From assembly GCF_003265705.1 (NCBI RefSeq), contig NW_020312902.1, positions 8,571,854 through 8,635,853 on the forward strand: 64,000 nt of DNA. The letters run 5' to 3'. Below are positions 1 to 13,322 of the stretch, piece by piece. This DNA comes from Callorhinus ursinus (lineage: Eukaryota; Chordata; Mammalia; Carnivora; Otariidae). Position numbers and translations under genes: made by a program. How positions within the stretch are numbered: position 1 is the first letter of the stretch; each line of letters begins with the position of its first letter. The notes beneath the pieces are model-generated. The model ran no database searches. It was not told the origin of the DNA and saw nothing but the letters and a program-made list of their open reading frames with translations.

Positions 1-3000
1 TACATCTCTTTTAACAGTGAAGCAGAGGACTGAGAATTACAGCCATTAGACTGATTTATCAAAGTATGTACGGTGATGGAGGACTAAGACAATAATGTCA
101 AATGAAATTCACAGATAATTTTTTCGTCACCAATTTCAACTTTCTAACCTTATGAATAAGCATCCTAGCAAGTAGAAAATTTCACCAAATTAACTTTGGC
201 CTCTGTTCCAGCTGTTGTTCAAGAAATAATAATAATAACAAGTATAATGACAGGAAGACAATTACTAAGAAAAAAATAGAAAAGACACATCTAAGAAAAC
301 CCAGGTATGAGAGAGGAAAGTCTAAAAAGAAATACTGTACAACACGAGAGAGAAAAAATTAAATCAACAGTTTTTAGTATCTGCCCAGTTTTAAAGATCA
401 CACGATGGCTGATCAGTTGAAGACTGTAGCGCAGAACACATGAACAATTCTTTGAACTGTCCTGCATTCATCTCTAAGGAAAACTTGACATTTGAAAAAA
501 AAAAAATTAAAATATGGTTCCAGAGGCATATGTTCTTCACTGAAAACCCCCACAAGGAACCCAACTTCCAAAGTGATTTAACAGAAATTGTTCACTTGAT
601 GTCCATTCTATGCTAAATTTAGCTTCCCTGCATATATCTCATCCCCTCTCATCTGTTTATGAGTACTTGGTTTAAAAAAAAAAAAAAAACTTGATCATTC
701 ATTCACCATATTTCTTCTTTGGTCACACAAGAACTTTCTGTATTCCAAGTTTCAAAGTCTGGGAAATAGGGCTACATCACTGGAGAAAACAGTGGCAATT
801 TGTTCTAAATACAAAATAGCTTATTTTCCTTTGGCAACTCTCCAGGGGTTTGGGTGGAGGGAAAGGATACTCCTCTCTGGAGAGATCAGGCTCTGAACCT
901 GGCCTACTGTCAAAACTTAGCTGTGGGTGGGAGAGGAATTTTTAACAATTATTTATCTTTCACATCAATTTGGAAACTGATTAAAGATTTTTGCATTAGT
1001 AAGAGTTTTCCTATTCTTCATCTTTTTGTTGGTGTTCATCTCTATTCTGGCAGCCCCCATGGGCTGATTTAATGGTACCAAGGGGCTGAGAAGTGTTGCT
1101 GTCCAAAGAAAAAGCATTCTCCCAGAGGGACTGGGAAGGCAATCCACAATCACAACAGTAGCTACTTGTTAATTTTCTATTTGAAACGCAGTGATGTCAA
1201 TAGTATTGTACCCTGCCAGCCACCATGGGGTAAAGTACATTCTGAAACCAAAACAAACTTCCTACGTGCTGGCAAGTCAGATCTGAGACATAGTGATAAC
1301 GTTCTGTAAGACACTGCCCTAGTTTTATACACAAAATGCACAAAAGCATTAGTCTATTCTTCCATAAAAGTGTGAGTCTAATACTCACAGCCCCACTCTT
1401 ACCCACAGCCCAGTGCAACTCTTTTATTACATCAAATTACAGTCCAGGATCGTAGAGGGAAATGAAGAAATATTGTTACTCATCTTTAATAAAATGATGA
1501 TCCTACAACAGCACAAACAACACACTTGAAGAACACTTTGGAACGTAAATGTTCATTTAGAAGTATAAAATGAAAATAGCATAATGCTTTTAAACATGGC
1601 CCCACTAATAAGATGTGATTCGTATAACAGTTCATTTTAAGGGGGTATACTCACTTAGGAGGAAAGACACATTTTATTAAATGGAAAAAGAACACTCTGG
1701 CCTAAGAATTAACACATCTCTGGAAGATGAATATCCACAGTTTGTACTGAATATGAGTAACCTGAAATAGGAAGCTAAATGATTAAAAGTGGGGACCATG
1801 CTTACTACTGGCAGAGGGCAAATGGTTTGGCATTGCTGGACAACTGCCAATTCAGTCAAGTTAGCCAGGGATTATTTTTAGAGTCCCATTTTAGAAAAAT
1901 TTCCCTGAAACTGAAATGCAGGGTTGTTTGCTTTTTGTTTTGGGGGAGTAAAATTTGGGGCAGGAAAAGGGTAACAAAGAGCAATTATTGACCAATGTGT
2001 AATTTTTAAAAACTAATAATCCTGAGGTATTTACTGGGAATTGAGAATCTCTAAAAAAATAAGACTCATATAATTTTAAACATGCCACAGTCCTGACAAT
2101 GACAGAGAATTAATGTTTTGGTTTATCTTTATTTTTCAAAGTTACATAACCCTTCTGATCTTTCTCTTTCATTATACTGTATCACATTTTTTTCTGACCA
2201 CAAAGAGTCCAAATGAAGTGTAGTTTTTGAAAGTTACTTTTGGAGGCAGCTTTGCATAACACCTGGCTCCAATCCTGGGCATGTTCTCTTCTGATAAAAG
2301 AGAAATTTTTTTCAGTGTTGTATTAAGGCATTGAGCATTTTTAGGCAGGTAGAATATGAACTTTACTTTTTAAGACCCTTCTGAAAAGGAAAAGGTATTC
2401 AACAGAGTAAAAACAATTATAAGAGTCTTCTAAAAGATAAACTTTTATCAGTAAAAAAAACAAACTGGGTTCAAATTTATGACTTGTTTCTATCTCTGTC
2501 TAAATCTTAGTTTGACTCTCCTCTGGATAAACCCAGGAAAAAATTAAATGAGAGAAGAATCAGAGATCTAATATTTATTTTATATGATTCCAGCCTTAAC
2601 TCAAAACCAATATAGCTTTCTGTCCAAGGACTGCTGCACGAGTGCCATTACACCTTGACTCCAGAACAAATCTATACTGTTCTATGAATCTGAGAAGGAG
2701 AAAAAGCCAGGCTGAGGCTCCAGTTTCTTACCACTGCCAATCAAAATCTAGGCTTTTCTGCAGAGCAGATTGTATGGCTCACTTAAGTATATTCCAATGA
2801 GAACACAAAAACTGTTGCTCCAGCTAAAGAAGGTGGTAGAATTTGGAGGATAAGTTTGCCCAACTTGGCTGTATTTCCTTTCAGATATTAGCGATGTAAC
2901 AGGATGAAAGTCCTGAAATATCTCTAGGATCACCAACGTCTCTAATCTCAGGAGACAAAAGATATATGAAAGAGCCTTTGAAGTGATGAAAAATAACACC

Positions 3001-3672
3001 CAAAACATATTCAGTATTTTCTTCTAAACACACCAATATTTCCTGAACATTGCAAGCCAGTAGATGCATGTTTCCTCCTCCATCTGACCCAATACATACA
3101 GCAGTAAATTCGAACTGCTTTCAAGGGAGTTCTAGGAGCCCAGTATCACCAAATTGCTCTTTAGGAAAAGCCTCCTGCAATACAAAAATAGCAGTCTTGC
3201 AAAGTCATTCAGCTCTATCTAAATTGTGTTATGTTTACAAATGTTTTAACTACAAAGACAAAATTTCCAATTGAAAAAGAACCTTATTTAGAAAAGACTG
3301 GATTTTTTTTTTTTTTTTTTTTACAGCTATGCCAAATACAAGCTGTTCTGTAAAGGAATAATTGTGAATCAGACTGGAATAAAGTGAATCAAGATAGAAA
3401 AACCATACAGACATTACAACCCTAGAGAAAAATGTCGTAATTGGTCATACCAATGATCCAAATACCAAAGAGTACATTTTTGTCAGTAATACCAACAGAT
3501 GGCTCAGGAAAACTATGATGGTTGTCCTCCATGCCTACATATATATAGTCATATATACATATGACCAGAAAAATGCCCTCAAATAAAAAAAATATATATA
3601 TATAATATATAACATAATACAAACATACCCCTAACATCTTCTTACTAAAGCCCAGTAGCAATGTTTTATAGA
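1..3672. other. Unique intron sequence without recognised repeats
   Basis: No SINE, L1 or other familiar element is visible. There are A runs near 498 and 675 and a T run at 3301-3322. Small frames on both strands are random-like and are not called. Confidence 0.6.
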
Positions 3673-3866
3673 GGCGCCTGGGTGGCTCAGATGGTTAAGC
3701 GTCTGCCTTCGGCTGGGGTCATGATCCCAGGGTCCTGGGATAGAGCCCCACATCATGCTCCTGGCTCAGTGGGGAGCCTGCTTCTCCTTCTCCCCCTGTT
3801 CATGCTCGCTCTCTCTCTCTTTCTCTGCATCTCAAATGAATAAATAAAATCTTTGAAAAAAAAATA
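3673..3866 (+). mobile_element. Carnivore tRNA-derived SINE 1
   Basis: The head GGCGCCTGGGTGGCTCAG is the tRNA-related part. It is followed by a unique body, a CT-rich stretch, and the tail AATAAATAAAATCTTT with an A run. These are RNA polymerase III-derived, L1-mobilised elements of Carnivora. I see no clear target-site duplication here. Confidence 0.95.
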
Positions 3867-4292
3867 AAGAACTGATCTAAAGTGGTTCGATTTCATTTCC
3901 ATTTTTTATTAGGGTAATAAATCCCTATAAGGATTTCCCTGTGTAAAACAGGACTGTCCATTTTATTTTTTAAATCCAAAAATCCCTCTCTTAAGCTTCA
4001 AGGGACTACCTAATTCTAGTCATCATGTTTTTGGTGAAATAAATCTTAGTGTACGCTTTCTTAATTTCTAGATTTCTTCCTTATTCTAATTTAGCTATTG
4101 CATTTCCAAATTAGAAAACCCAAATTTTCTCATTTAATTTTATATTAGTTTAAAGGGTTAACACTGCTCTAATTACTTTGGGATAAAAGTATTAGAAAAT
4201 AAAGCATGCTATGAAAAACAGACTTTTTGTACTGGCACAAAATCCATGTCAACCTCCTATATCAGTTTTTAGGCAAACTTAAGAGATAGGCA
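3867..4292. other. Unique AT-rich intron sequence
   Basis: I see no repeat or coding signal in this stretch. Confidence 0.5.
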
Positions 4293-4309
4293 GTATGTTG
4301 AAATTTTTA

Positions 4310-4506
4310 TTTTTTTTAAAGATTTTATTCATTTATTTGACAGAGAGAGACACAGCGAGAGAGGGAACACAAGCAGGGGGGGTGGGGGAGGGAGAAGCAG
4401 GCCTCCCGCTGAGCAGGGAGCCTGATGTGGGACTCGATCCCAGGACCCTGGGACCATGACCTGAGCCCAAGGCAGACACTTAACGACTGAGCCACCCAGG
4501 CGCCCT
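4310..4506 (-). mobile_element. Carnivore SINE 2
   Basis: A full-length inverted copy with a perfect 17-bp target-site duplication (GTATGTTGAAATTTTTA at 4293-4309 and 4507-4523), so it is an intact insertion. Confidence 0.97.
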
Positions 4507-4839
4507 GTATGTTGAAATTTTTAAAACTCAGTAATCTAAGGTTGATATACTAGAGAAAAGTTTACAAAAGCACAATTTTCCTACAGAAACATCCTATTTG
4601 GGGTTCTCTATTAAAGGATAAATTGAGAAGTACTCAGAAGAAATATAAGTTACAAGGGGAAAACATGATCACAAAAGTTACTAAGACTTTATACAAGGCT
4701 TACTATAATAAAATTAACATCTTCAACAGTATTTCAAAACAAAATGACATATAAGAGATTATGGAGAGCTAAGGAAATGGGCTTTTGTTTTCCTTATTTA
4801 CCCAAAGCTATAGCAGATTGAACTGTCCCAGTTAAATTT

Positions 4840-4878
4840 TCTTGTGAAAAGACTTTATGAAAGAGTCTTTTCACAAGA
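4840..4878. other. Perfect 15-bp hairpin
   Basis: The arm TCTTGTGAAAAGACT (4840-4854) is the exact reverse complement of 4864-4878, with a 9-base loop TTATGAAAG. It is not part of a recognised element. Confidence 0.85.
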
Positions 4879-4974
4879 CACTTGGGTATTCACCAACATT
4901 GCCACTACAAAAGAGAGAGAACCATAGTAGATACCCCTCCGTAAGAAAAACAGCCACTAAAAACAACACTGTGT

Positions 4975-5175
4975 TTTAGCTGCCATTAGAGACATACCAA
5001 GAAAGCAACTACAGATGAAGAAGGAGGTGGGGGTGGGAGGGATGGGGTGGCTGGGTGATAGACACTGGGGAGGGTATGTGCTATGGTGAGCGCTGTGAAT
5101 TGTGTAGGACTGTTGAATCACAGACCTGTACCCCTGAAACAAATAATACATTATATGTTAAAAAAAAAAAAAAAA
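4975..5175 (+). mobile_element. Carnivore L1 3' end, 5'-truncated
   Basis: G-rich 3' UTR sequence leads to CACAGACCTGTACCCCTGAAAC and a 15-base A tail, the usual end of carnivore L1 elements. It is non-coding and heavily truncated. Confidence 0.75.
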
Positions 5176-5445
5176 GTAGGAAGGGTAAAATGAAGGGAGG
5201 GAAATCGGAGGCGGAGACAAACCATGAGAGACTATGGACTCTGAGAAACAAACTGAGGGTTCTAGAGGGGAGGGGGGTGGGGGGATGGGTTAGCCTGGTG
5301 ATGGGTATTAAAGAGGGCACATATTGAATGGAGCACTGGGTGTTATGCACAAACAATGAATCATGGAACACTACATCAAGAACTAATGATGTAATGTATG
5401 GTGATTAACATAACATAATAAAATAAAATTTAAAAAAAGAAGGCT
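5176..5445 (+). mobile_element. Second L1 3' end in tandem
   Basis: This begins right after the A tail of the preceding L1 end and contains GAGAGACTATGGACTCTGAG and GATGGGTATTAAAGAGGGCAC, typical of the carnivore L1 3' UTR. It ends in an AATAAAATAAAATT tail. The two L1 ends in series suggest one inserted at the tail of the other. Confidence 0.75.
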
Positions 5446-6639
5446 TTATCACAGTCTTTAAATATAGTCCCAGGCCCATATCTATCTTATCCATGCTTAA
5501 TAGCTGGAAGTTCAATTCCACTTCAGAATAAGTGACAAACTATATTTTAATGATTAAAAGAGCAAAAAAGCCTCAGATGCAGCATTTCTTCTGAAAGCCC
5601 TTTCAAACATTGAAAATGTGATAAAACCAATTTTGGCAAACTCCTAGAGAGAAGCATGCAAGTCACAGGAATAATCACTCATAACTAAGCTGTTTATGCT
5701 AGCTTTGGCCTATGATAACCTGCTGCTAAGAGTTTAATTCAACTCCCATCTGGGACATACACAACTTAACACTTAATTATATACTGCCTATAGGGGCTTT
5801 GTAATCATATATTTTGTCTTCTACCTAGACTATAAATCCTCAAAAGCAGAGTCTAGGACTTCTCCTTTCATCCTATCCCTAGTACCCAGCACACTGTCAA
5901 TACCTAGTAAGTGCATGTCAGTTGTTTGTAATTATCTTTAGAAGTCCTTTGTCAGTGGTAGGACCAAGTAACTTCAAATGAACTCCCATTTGCACCAAAG
6001 ATTCTGAATTAGAAAACATGATCTTGGGATTAATGGTATATAAGACTGTTAGGAGAAATTAGCATGGATATCTGACTATAATTTATAAGTCATCTTAGAC
6101 TGACACTCGTCATCTTAGATTGATGTTCAAAACAAATCCTAAATTTTTCAAGATCAAGGAAGTTTGAAACAAATCCTAAACCAAACTTTAACTTTCAACA
6201 TATTTCTTAGTTATCTCTAGTAAATGTGCAAAGGGTGGAGGAGGTGGGAGAGGGAGGTCAAACTGTACTTTAGTGGAAACAGTAAAACTGCATCTAAAAG
6301 ATGGATAATTTTTAACAATTATTTATTCCTAACCTCTGCCTGTTGGACCTATTATACTAGCATCCAACCCCTCTCTACTAAAGTACTCAAAGCTCTATCA
6401 AAAAGGTTGGAACACCTCTAATTAACCTTCGTTTGCCAAGAAAGGTAGGGGCATTTTTCAAATTAAAGCTGCCAATTTCAAACATATGTTTGAGCTCTAG
6501 CTTTGCTACGCCTAAAATAAGAAATCACAGATAGAAGTATATCATTTCCAAAAATGTTTCTCCATAAAGAACTACCACCTGAAAAAAATTAACTTTAATT
6601 TAAAGCACCAACCAGAAAATGCCCTCAAGCTTACATTTA
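5446..6639. other. Mostly unique intron sequence with an L2 remnant
   Basis: An L2-like 3' end (tail direction plus) lies at about 5825-5960. The rest is unassigned. Two short direct duplications, CATCTTAGACTGA/CATCTTAGATTGA and AAACAAATCCTAAA, occur at 6090-6180. Confidence 0.5.
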
Positions 6640-6654
6640 AAAATCCATTTTTTC

Positions 6655-6850
6655 GGGGCGCCTGGGTGGCTCAGTCGTTAAGCGTCTGCCTTCAGCTCAG
6701 GTCGTGATCCCAGGGTCCTGGGATTGAGCCCCGCATCGGGCTCCCTGCTTGGGCGGGAAGCCTGCTTCTCCCGTCTCCCACTCCCCCTGCTTGTGTTCCC
6801 TCTCTTGCTGTGTCTCTCTCTGTCAAATAAATAAATAAAATCTTTAAAAA
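6655..6850 (+). mobile_element. Carnivore SINE 3
   Basis: A full-length copy with an exact 15-bp target duplication AAAATCCATTTTTTC at 6640-6654 and 6851-6865. Confidence 0.97.
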
Positions 6851-6867
6851 AAAATCCATTTTTTCAA

Positions 6868-7048
6868 AACAGATGTTTAAATATACAGGAGAAACTGGTG
6901 GTGGGGGGGGAATGAGTGAAATAGGTGAAGGGTTAAGAGTACACTTGTCATGATGAGCACTGAGTAATGGACAGAATCGTTGAATCATTATATTGTACAC
7001 CTGAAACTAATATAACACTGTTAATTATACTAGGAATTAAAAACAAAA
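6868..7048 (+). mobile_element. L1 3' UTR fragment
   Basis: A G-rich run followed by TTGTACACCTGAAACTAATA, the characteristic carnivore L1 3' end, 5'-truncated to under 200 bp. Confidence 0.7.
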
Positions 7049-7513
7049 ACCCATTTTTTCCTATTCCATTCAAATATTACTAAACTAAGCACTGCTGACT
7101 ACAATTTTAAAATAAAAGGAATTTTCTTATAGCAAATTCTAAGGCCAATTAAAAATTTAGAAAATGACAGTCAAGGCCTATTAACTTTACTATGAGTAAT
7201 CTACAAATCTTTATCTGTATGAAAGTTAAAAAAATTCTATGATCTCAAGAACAGTGAAAAACTAAGCACTAAAATCTTTCCTTCCAAGCACAGTAGATCA
7301 AAATGTGCTAAACATAATCATTTAAAAATTTTTATTTTTTTATTTTTAAAATTTCTAATAAAATGCTCAACAAAGCAAGAACAAGTTTCAATACACCACA
7401 TTTGAAATTTACTAGTTACAGATCACTTCCTATTTAATAAATTCTTTTCTATTGTAATTACTTCATAGTTTTCAAGTGAGCCAAACTCATAATTGCTTTC
7501 ACACACACACACA
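7049..7513. other. Unique AT-rich intron sequence
   Basis: Nothing is recognised apart from a short CA run at 7501-7513 that adjoins the next SINE. Confidence 0.5.
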
Positions 7514-7713
7514 GATTTTTTTTTTAAAGATTTTATTTATTTATTTGACAGAGAGAGACACAGCAAGAGAGGGAATACAAGCAGGGGGAGTGGGAGAGGG
7601 AGAAGCAGGCTCCCCGCGGAGCAGGGAGCCCGACGCGGGGCTCGATCAGAGGACCCTGGGATCATGACCTGAGCCAAAGGCAGACGCTTAACAACTGAGC
7701 CACCCAGGCGCCC
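7514..7713 (-). mobile_element. Carnivore SINE 4
   Basis: An inverted full-length copy inserted in a CA run. CACACACA followed by A/T-rich sequence flanks both ends as an approximate target duplication. Confidence 0.95.
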
Positions 7714-8744
7714 CCACACACAAATTTTTAAATTCTGACACAGTAAGAATGACTCTAGATGAAAACCTATGAGCATCAATTGGTCATTTCAATAACAATC
7801 TCTGGCTAGAAGCATTTATGGAAATTGTCAGCATTCTATGAGGTTTTCCTAGAGCTATTAATTCTAAACTAAGAGAGATATTAGCATTCCAAAAAAGAGG
7901 AAGTCTTCCTAAGGCTCTGCCCAAGCACAATATCCTAGCTGATAATGGGAACTTCCATGAAAGAACCTGCTTTAAAAATTCTGCACGATTTTAATGATGT
8001 CAAATTAAATAGCTATCAGAATAAACCAAGCTACCAAAAAACCGAAAGCAAAACAGAATTAACACAACTACATATAAAAATCATAGAGAAGACTCTATAT
8101 CTCAAAAAACAAGCTGAAATTTAGTGAGATGCTAATATCAACTTATAGAGCTATTTAGACAGAACAGGGTGACAATACATCAAGGGCAAGACACTTGTAT
8201 CAACTCCAAACATTTTGAGGAAATATTTTCACAACAACAAAAAAAGATCTGTCACAGCTTATATGCTATTTATAGTAAAACTTTAAGTCGCAATTGAGTT
8301 TCTTGGTCTGCTGTACCAATGGAAATACAGAGAAAAATGTACTTTCATCTGTAAAACCATCACACTCAAGAGGCATTCCTCCCATGGTACAACTTTAGCA
8401 GAGGTCCCATTATGAAGCACAATCACCGCATATTTCCTAAGTGGGTCATATTACCTAGAATATCCTATGGGGACAAACTGTTCTCTCTGAAGCACTAGTG
8501 GAGAACAAACTATTTTCTTTGGAAAGGGAAGATATTTGCAGGGTAGCAAATATCTCACTATGTGCCTTCCTAAAATACTTTCTATCTTGAAGTGGCAGGC
8601 TTCACAAAACAAAACAGCAAAAACAAAAACAACCCCCCCCACAGCCATTTATTTGGTTTGACATTTAACTTTTTTCTCTTAATCTAACACAAGGTGCATA
8701 GTCTGCCATAAAAATCAAACAAAAATATTAACTATTAATTCACT
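7714..8744. other. Unique intron sequence
   Basis: I see no element or gene in this stretch. A C8 run is at 8632-8640. Confidence 0.5.
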
Positions 8745-8960
8745 GAGCACCTGTTATACAAAAGATGCTGTGTCAAATACAAAAATGAGCAAGTTAAAGT
8801 TCCTCCCCTCACGGGAGGGATATAAATGATCTAGAAAGGGAGGACATTATAGTATAAGGTCATGTAGGTTAAAATTCATATAAGTGATACAAATAGTGAA
8901 CAGATAGGAATTTAGAGAGGATATCATTTCAGATCATCAGGAAAGATTTCATGAAAAATG
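8745..8960 (-). mobile_element. Ancient L2 remnant
   Basis: CTGAGCACCTGTTATACAAA and the following 'AGTTCCTCCCCTCACGGGAG' resemble the inverted L2 3' end (GAGCACCTACTATGTGCCAG then TCCCTGCCCTCATGGAG). Confidence 0.55.
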
Positions 8961-8984
8961 TGTATTTTAGCTGTACTTAGAAGG

Positions 8985-9170
8985 CATTGTGAAAAAGTTC
9001 CAGTTTGGGAATCAGAAAATCCAGGTTCTCATATTGACTTTGTCATTAATCAACTTGGTAGAGATGGACTCTGGTTTCCTTATCCATAAAATATGGATAT
9101 CAGACTAAATGATTTTCTAAGGCCCCTTCCAGCTTTGTTATCTATGGAAATATATTAGACAATTATACGT
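8985..9170 (+). mobile_element. MIR-type SINE remnant
   Basis: TCCAGGTTCTCATATTGACT, then TTTCCTTATCCATAAAATAT and AAGGCCCCTTCCAGCT, follow the order of the MIR core and 3' part. Confidence 0.6.
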
Positions 9171-9189
9171 ATTGCCTTTTTAATAATCT

Positions 9190-9600
9190 TTAAGTTCACA
9201 ATACACATTTTTACTACAAAAACTCTAACAATAAAATCAACACAATAATTTCTCCTTGACTCTCACTCTCTTCTCCAGAGGTAACAAGTATATCAAGTTG
9301 ACATGTATCATTCCAGAAATTTTCCAATGTATTTACATATAGGACCATGTTACTTTTTTAACATAATGAGATCATACTGGAAATACTATTTTTCAATTTG
9401 CTTTTTTAGCTTAATATGCCTGGAAATCTCTCCATATACACACATAGAGGTCTATATCATTCTTTTTACCTGCTGCAAGTTATGAATATATTATTTATTT
9501 AGCCACTCCCCTATTGCTAGAAACTCAGGTTACTTATTTTTGGTTATTGTAAAAACTTTGTTACTCTTGTTCATGCATCTTGTTCATGTGTGCATTAGGT
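9190..9600 (-). mobile_element. Old L1 3' UTR fragment
   Basis: CTTAATATGCCTGGAAATCT, 'GAGGTCTATATCATTCTTTT' and 'AGCCACTCCCCTATTG' match the inverted 3' end pattern of mammalian L1M elements. Confidence 0.65.
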
Positions 9601-12600
9601 GTTCAAAAGGGAAGTGGGGGTGGGGAGAGTCAAGGAATTTGAGCCAAAAGTAATAATGGTACAAAACAGAGATGAAGTTTGAACCAGGTGTCCATAGTTT
9701 CAGCAAAGGAGGAGTCACAATAATATACTGGAAATGTCTTTGGACTAGGAGTGAGGAGATATGGGTCCTAACTCCTGGTTCAAAAACTAGAACTGAGAGT
9801 AAAAAGTGGGATTGGGCACCTGAAATCTCAGAATTTTTTTGGACTAGAACAGATCTTAAGGATCATTTAATTCTACACCTAATTTTATAGAAACTGAAGC
9901 CTTACCCGTAAACTAGAATGTGATTTTGATGACTCCTAGCTTGTGCTTTTGCCTCAGATTCTGCTGGGGGCATTAAAAAAAAAAAAAAATGGTTGAATAG
10001 TCACTGTTGATAAATGCTGGAAAGAGATAATAAGAAGTGAGAATGGCTGATACATAAGAAGTTACAGTTAAAGAAAGCATAAATTTCTAGTGGACTGAGC
10101 ACAACTCTGACTTCCAGCAACGCTTAGCAACTCTAAGCAGGGTGAAGAGAGGGAGACAGACAGTTAAGATGTCTCCAAATTAGGGTTTGGCAGACCATCA
10201 AAGCAGTGAGAACATTACTGAAAAGCTACTTTGATTCTTCAAATGGTAAGGAAAAAAGATACCAATATATTGACCTACAGCTACTTTCTCTACAGATTGT
10301 TTATAGACAAAATGTTTTAAATAAGCTAAGCCATCCTTCCTTAAAGTTCTGTTTAACAGCTATGTGCTTTTTCCTCCTTGGTGTGGCAGCCCTCATTTAG
10401 TGATCACAGGGGCCTGTTAAAATGACTGATTTGATACAGCAATACGATACAGTTATAATCATAAAACAGGATTTCTGGAGCCTGAGCACATATAAACTAC
10501 TTAGAGAATACAAAAACAAAAACAAAAACGTGACCAAGACTTAGCACAATAATGTTTAAAGATTAACTTTTTACATTTCCTTAGAAGTCAATGGTAAGCA
10601 ATTTTCCAAAAGGAACAAGGTCCTAAATATTCAATAGTATTTACATTTCAGAATTCATACCTATCTTTCTGGGTGTGTATATGTATACAGCTCTGAGGAA
10701 TGTATTTATATTATTTATATACACACAGACACATATGCTTCCCAGGGTAAATTCTACTAGTTTTATAGGGGTATTTACTATTTATCATTACAAAATAAGT
10801 ACTTACAAAACGGGCTTTTATCACTGCAGCTATAGCACCATATGTTACAATAATCTTTAGATATTTTACAAAACCCCAAAGTTTGAATGAGGTGAGTTCT
10901 AAGCTCATTTTTCCAGCTGTTCTTTCGTTGTGTGTGTGTGTGTGTGTGCATGTGCACACGCACGTGTGTGGGGGTGGGGTCTGTTGCATGCATACATACA
11001 TACATTATATCGGGAAAATGCTTTGCAGACAACAGAATAATCAAATCTCTAATATGCCTATGATTGCTGAACTTAAAATTTACAAAATTCTAAAACTTTT
11101 CATAAGAAGGGGATTCAGAAATCTAGGTCTCTTCCTTTTTACTGTCAAGGAAAGCAAGACCCAGAGAAATCAAATAATTTATATAACAACCACAGCCTAC
11201 CAGTAGTAGAGATGAAAGGAAAATCGTTATTTTCTGACTTCTGGTACAACTCTCACATCAACAGATTACAAATCCACAAAGAAGTCATCTGTGTTGGATT
11301 CCAGGTATCCTTTTCAACAACTTGGCTCTTAAACCATGTTTGGTATTAAAATCTACCTTTCTCTATTAGCTTTACCCAAGATAACAACAAAACAAGGAAG
11401 TCATATGAGTTCATTAAGTTTCAACTTTTCTTGAGCTAGAAAATATAAGAAACATGTCATGTGTTTATCCCAGGGCTGTTAATTATTTTCTAAGCAAATC
11501 TGTCCTTCAAGAACTGGTTAGCAAGTAACCATATTAGAAAATTTTATTCTCATTACTGAATTCTTCTTTAGACTTGTAGTTTTTCTGCTAGTAACACCCA
11601 TGGGACTTGCAATTGGCATTATTCACTAGAATAAATAGAAAAATATAAGCAAATACAAAATATTCTCTTCTCTGCAACAGCTAAAATGTATCAAATGAAT
11701 CTAAATTTTAAAAGATAAAGAAATGCAAGATAAGAAATCTCTCACATAATAAAAAGATTTCTTACTGATGTACTTCTTGGGATGCTCTAATTGCCAAAAT
11801 TTCTACCAAAATAGAAATTTCTTTAAATGAAGAAGATGCTTTAAGAAAAAGTACTTGAATTGCAGTTATTATTATTAAACCAATATTTATCAGAGCACTT
11901 ATATTGTACTAATTACTATATGCAGCAAAGGAATTTAGCAAAAGAGCATACCTTAAAGTCTAGTAGAATTCTGCTGCTAATTATTACGAGCATCAGTATA
12001 AAAGGTACAGCCAGTTTTATGGATCACACGTATTCCTCAAAGATGCATATAAAATAAATTTTTGTATACTTTACCATCTAAAATATATCAGGAAAGCCTA
12101 TCAATCAAACTATTCCCTTTTGTAAAAATACAAATTCATGGTTTGAGAGGAAGTGTTCTCTTAAGTTACAGCTGCACTTGGATAAAAAGGTACTACACCT
12201 TCACCATGGTAAATAATATTCACTATGTCAATTATTTAAAGTCTGTTTATTTCTAGACATAATTTTAGAGTTTCAAGTTATAATTTTTCTGGGTTATTTT
12301 TAAGACCTAATGATCTCATCTCTTCCCACGTTATCAGTTGTAGAAGTGATTTCAACGTTTAGGAACTGTACAGCTTAAGTTCTAAGAACATTGGTTTCTA
12401 GCATGTAATCCTTGTCTGAGTCAGCCTCTATCACCTTGCAGCCTGGGTCAGGGAGTAGAAAGCTTAACCTTAATGAGCTATTTCTGACAAAGGTCAATAT
12501 AGGAACTATGAATCTATCTAGATACTAATGCAATGACTTCATTGCACAGGCTGCATTTTAGATGTGTAATTTTATCTTGGCCATGCTTCCTTTATTAACC

Positions 12601-13305
12601 ATAAATTTTATCTCCAAAACCCACCAATTACTTCATTTCTATCTCATATAACATTTAATTCTAACTCTAACAGGTGCCTATCTCTGCACTCTGACAGCTA
12701 TTTTTAGTTTATCTGCAGTTTTCAGCATTCCTATCCCTATAAAAGTATGGTTAAAATATTCATTTTCTTGCATACAAAAATAAATGCATCAATTACATGT
12801 CTCCATGGCAAATAATGATGGGTACTCTGCATACTGTTTGATAATGTTAGCATCCACATTTATCTGGTTCTACAGCTTCATAAATAGAAAAACTCTATTA
12901 AATAAGTATCCCTTACTTTCCAATGCATAACTACTTTTTTAGTGTCCTACAGTTACTCTCAATAACTCAGTACTGTAACTGGACTCCTACTATCTAAAAA
13001 AGTACAAAGAATAAAATTATCTTCTTCAGGACTTTTACATAAATCAAAACTAAGGGTGTCAGTTTTCCATCTTTAGACTAAAAAGGAAAGTAGCCATCAT
13101 TTTATTTGCCTCATCAGAAAACTAGATCAGTAGCTATTTCCTGGTCTCTGGACAATGCTATTTCTCCTTCCCTCTACAACTGTACTTTTAAAATTTGTTG
13201 TTTAAGGCCCCCAAAACATAATTGAGTTGTATTTTATTACACCCCAAATGAAACTTATACAATTAGTACATCCTTTCAATATATGGTCTTAATTTTGTTG
13301 GATTT
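9601..13305. other. Large unique intron stretch
   Basis: About 3.7 kb has no lineage-specific SINE. It contains a GT microsatellite at 10929-10990 and possible faint MIR-like pieces near 9810-9900 and 11110-11240. No coding signal is visible. Confidence 0.5.
10929..10990. repeat. (GT)n microsatellite with Z-DNA-type flank
   Basis: Ten GT units are followed by GCATGTGCACACGCACGTGTGTG, an alternating purine-pyrimidine run that includes a CACGTG E-box core. Confidence 0.9.
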
Positions 13306-13322
13306 CATTGTTAGAGGTTCTT

